A DNA stretch of 64,000 nt, from contig JAEZJF010000020.1 in assembly GCA_023415825.1 (NCBI GenBank), positions 1 through 64,000 of the forward strand, in the 5' to 3' direction. Each line of letters starts with the position of its first letter. The stretch's first letter is position 1. The position numbers and the translations under genes are program-made. Under the pieces are notes generated by a model. It did no database searches, was not told the DNA's origin, and was given only the letters and a program-made list of their open reading frames with translations. The stretch comes from Bacillota bacterium (GTDB lineage: Bacteria > Bacillota > Clostridia > DSM-8532). Positions 62,280-64,000 of this stretch are shown piece by piece.

Positions 62280-62588
62280 ATGTACGCAGTCATTGAGACA
62301 GGCGGCAAGCAGTACAGAGTTCAGGAAGGTGATGTTCTCTTCATCGAGAAGCTCACAGCTACTGAAGGCGATCAATTTGTTTTTGATAAAGTGCTTGCGG
62401 TTTCCAAGGAAGGTGAGCTCACAACAGGCAATCCTGTTTCCGGAGCTTCCGTTTCTGCTAAGGTTCTCGGACAGGGCAAAGCAAAGAAGATCATCATCTT
62501 CAAGTACAAGTCCAAGAAAGCCGAGCGCAAGAAGCAGGGTCACAGACAGCCATATACCAAGGTTCAGATCGAAAAGATCAATGCCTGA
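62280..62588 (+). CDS. rplU: 50S ribosomal protein L21
   Basis: A 102-residue ribosomal protein binding 23S rRNA. MYAVIETGGKQYRVQEGD at the start and GHRQPYTKVQIEKI at the end are diagnostic. ATG 62280 follows AGGAGGAGGTG. It leads the conserved rplU-prp-rpmA-obg order. Confidence 0.97.
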   Translation: MYAVIETGGKQYRVQEGDVLFIEKLTATEGDQFVFDKVLAVSKEGELTTGNPVSGASVSAKVLGQGKAKKIIIFKYKSKKAERKKQGHRQPYTKVQIEKINA

Positions 62589-62593
62589 GAGCT

Positions 62594-62926
62594 ATGACGA
62601 AGGCTGTGATCAACCGTTTGAAAAACGGTGATATTAATGGATTTTCTATCAAGGGGCATGCGGGCGCCGGCAAAAATGGGGAGTATGATATGGTTTGCGC
62701 AGCGATTTCAGCTGTGGCCTATACCGCTCTTGGAGGACTGGAGGAGCTTTGCAAGGTTAATACCTATAACGAGTCCGATGGTAACCTCACTATGGCACTA
62801 CCCGATGACATGGCCCATGAAAACTGGGCAAAGGCCCAGACTATACTTGAGACCATGGTAATTGGTCTGAAGCAGATTGAGAATCAGTATTCCCGGTATA
62901 TACAAGTAAGGTTTAAGGAGGTGTAG
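62594..62926 (+). CDS. prp: Ribosomal-processing cysteine protease Prp
   Basis: A 110-residue protease that removes the N-terminal leader of L27 in Firmicutes. The catalytic His and Cys are seen in KGHAGAGKNGEYDMVCAAIS. The gene is five bases after rplU and two before rpmA. The L27 encoded next has the matching cleavage leader. Confidence 0.93.
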   Translation: MTKAVINRLKNGDINGFSIKGHAGAGKNGEYDMVCAAISAVAYTALGGLEELCKVNTYNESDGNLTMALPDDMAHENWAKAQTILETMVIGLKQIENQYSRYIQVRFKEV

Positions 62927-62928
62927 CC

Positions 62929-63207
62929 ATGATCAAGATTAATCTGCAGCTATTCGCTCATAAAAAGGGTATGGGTAGCACAAAGAATGGTCGCGACAGC
63001 GAATCTAAAAGACTCGGTGTCAAAAGAGGCGACGGTCAAGCTGTACTTGCAGGCAATATCCTGGTAAGGCAGAGAGGCACCAAAATTCATCCCGGAACTA
63101 ACGTGGGAATTGGCAGCGACGATACGTTGTTTGCTCTCACCGATGGCAAGGTGAAGTTTGAGAGACTCGATAAGACAAGAAAAAAGGTAAGCGTTTATTC
63201 CGCTTAA
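62929..63207 (+). CDS. rpmA: 50S ribosomal protein L27 with cleavable leader
   Basis: A 92-residue ribosomal protein placed at the peptidyl-transferase centre. The N-terminus MIKINLQLF followed by AHKKGMGSTKNGRDS is the Firmicutes form, in which Prp cuts after the Phe to expose the functional N-terminus. The remainder (GQAVLAGNILVRQRGTKIHP) is standard. ATG 62929 follows AAGGAGGTG. Confidence 0.97.
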   Translation: MIKINLQLFAHKKGMGSTKNGRDSESKRLGVKRGDGQAVLAGNILVRQRGTKIHPGTNVGIGSDDTLFALTDGKVKFERLDKTRKKVSVYSA

Positions 63208-63231
63208 CAACAGGTTATACTAAGTTTGAAG

Positions 63232-63256
63232 GGGACGAGGCTATCGTCCCTTTTTT
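63232..63256 (+). terminator. Terminator after rpmA
   Basis: GGGACGA pairs with TCGTCCC around a five-base loop, followed by TTTTTTG. It is only 45 bp before obg, so it may act as an attenuator between the two genes. Confidence 0.75.
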
Positions 63257-63300
63257 GTTTAATAGTTGTAAGGCTATTTTATTCAGCAGGGGGAGAGTAC

Positions 63301-64000
63301 ATGTTTATTGACTTTGCAGAAGTCGCTATAAAGGCTGGAGATGGAGGAAACGGTTCCGTATCCTTTCGCCGGGAGAAATATGTTCCCAATGGAGGCCCCG
63401 ATGGCGGCGACGGTGGCGATGGCGGAAATGTTATCTTCGAAGTTGACTTGGGACTTCGCACCCTGGTGGATTTCAGATATAAACGTAAATATATCGCCGA
63501 GAATGGTGAAAAGGGCGGGGGTCGTAACATGAGCGGGAAGCGCGGAGCCGACCTGGTTGTTAAGGTTCCTGTGGGCACCATCGTGAAGGACAAGGCAAAC
63601 GGCCGAATTCTGGCCGATCTTTCCCTTGAAGGGCAAAGAGAAATAATTGCCCGCGGTGGGAAAGGCGGTGCCGGTAATCAGCACTTTGCAACACCCACCC
63701 GTCAGGTTCCCAATTTCGCCAAAAATGGTGATCCCGGCAAAGAGTTTACTGCTGTACTGGAGCTTAAGCTCATTGCGGATGTAGGCCTTTTGGGATTTCC
63801 CAATGTGGGAAAATCAACACTTCTATCGGTGGTTTCTTCGGCTAAGCCCAAGATAGCCAATTATCCTTTCACCACCCTTACACCCAATTTAGGCGTTGTT
63901 TCCTTAGGCCAGGGGGAGAGCTTTGTCATGGCTGATATCCCGGGCTTAATAGAAGGGGCTCATGAAGGGGTTGGACTTGGCCATAATTTCCTGCGGCATG
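63301..64000 (+). CDS. obgE: Obg-family GTPase (cut by the window end)
   Basis: Open from ATG 63301 (GGGGGAG seven bases upstream) to the window end, 233 codons. The N-terminal Obg domain is glycine-rich: MFIDFAEVAIKAGDGGNGSV and NGGPDGGDGGDGGNVIFEV. Then the GTPase domain begins with G1 GFPNVGKSTLLS, G2 NYPFTTLTPNLG and G3 ADIPGLIEGAHEG. The remaining G motifs and C-terminus lie beyond the window. Obg binds the large ribosomal subunit and affects ribosome assembly and stress response. Confidence 0.96.
   Translation, partial: MFIDFAEVAIKAGDGGNGSVSFRREKYVPNGGPDGGDGGDGGNVIFEVDLGLRTLVDFRYKRKYIAENGEKGGGRNMSGKRGADLVVKVPVGTIVKDKANGRILADLSLEGQREIIARGGKGGAGNQHFATPTRQVPNFAKNGDPGKEFTAVLELKLIADVGLLGFPNVGKSTLLSVVSSAKPKIANYPFTTLTPNLGVVSLGQGESFVMADIPGLIEGAHEGVGLGHNFLRH

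Overview
The window looks like a chromosomal segment of a spore-forming, Gram-positive, probably anaerobic member of the Clostridia. The grounds are spmA/spmB, a dacF-type carboxypeptidase, an AbrB-type regulator with a C-terminal zinc-ribbon-like tail, S-layer homology domains, lipobox lipoproteins, strong AGGAGG ribosome sites, an L27 with a Prp-cleaved leader, a single-chain PurL of about 1,256 residues and an agr-type quorum-sensing locus. No species is named because nothing here is diagnostic.

Layout. Bases 1-122 are the right end of an IS3-family element. Bases 348-16200 form a carbohydrate region: a sensor kinase/response regulator/solute-binding-protein trio, a chemoreceptor, a ribose/fructose-type ABC importer, a fructokinase-like PfkB kinase and a 1,914-residue secreted GH32 fructanase with S-layer anchors. 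The simplest reading is fructan cut outside, fructose imported and phosphorylated inside. Bases 16352-22364 are a maltose/alpha-glucan phosphorolysis region: beta-phosphoglucomutase divergent from a LacI-type regulator, a GH65 phosphorylase and a short alpha-glucan phosphorylase. Two matching operators sit on two near-consensus divergent promoters.

Bases 22427-36000 are mostly housekeeping: uracil-DNA glycosylase, a class V aminotransferase, nucleoside salvage (deoB, pdp), dacF, a short-chain dehydrogenase divergent from a serine-palmitoyltransferase-like synthase, abrB, spmAB and a nitrate/sulfonate/thiamine-precursor type ABC importer. Bases 37083-39966 hold three secreted proteins of unknown role. 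Then come a purine permease, a drug-efflux-like transporter, an OmpR/HisKA two-component pair and an HtrA protease.

Bases 47179-50820 are the most interesting part: a complete agr-type system (agrB, a 47-codon agrD, a LytTR response regulator and a GHKL kinase). A 47-bp block carrying two LytTR-type direct repeats occurs twice, 415 bp apart, and each copy lies at exactly the same distance from an extended -10 promoter. One promoter reads into agrBD. The other reads into a ~220-nt region without a convincing gene, with a 15-bp hairpin and a strong terminator. This is a candidate quorum-controlled regulatory RNA, comparable in layout to RNAIII of Staphylococcus aureus or VR-RNA of Clostridium perfringens.

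Bases 50893-64000 carry a P-loop ATPase, purL, a translationally coupled M14 carboxypeptidase, a reverse-strand operon of a class A beta-lactamase-like serine hydrolase and two paralogous membrane-anchored beta-propellers, and the rplU-prp-rpmA-obg operon, with obg cut by the window end. I saw no tRNA, rRNA, CRISPR array or prophage.
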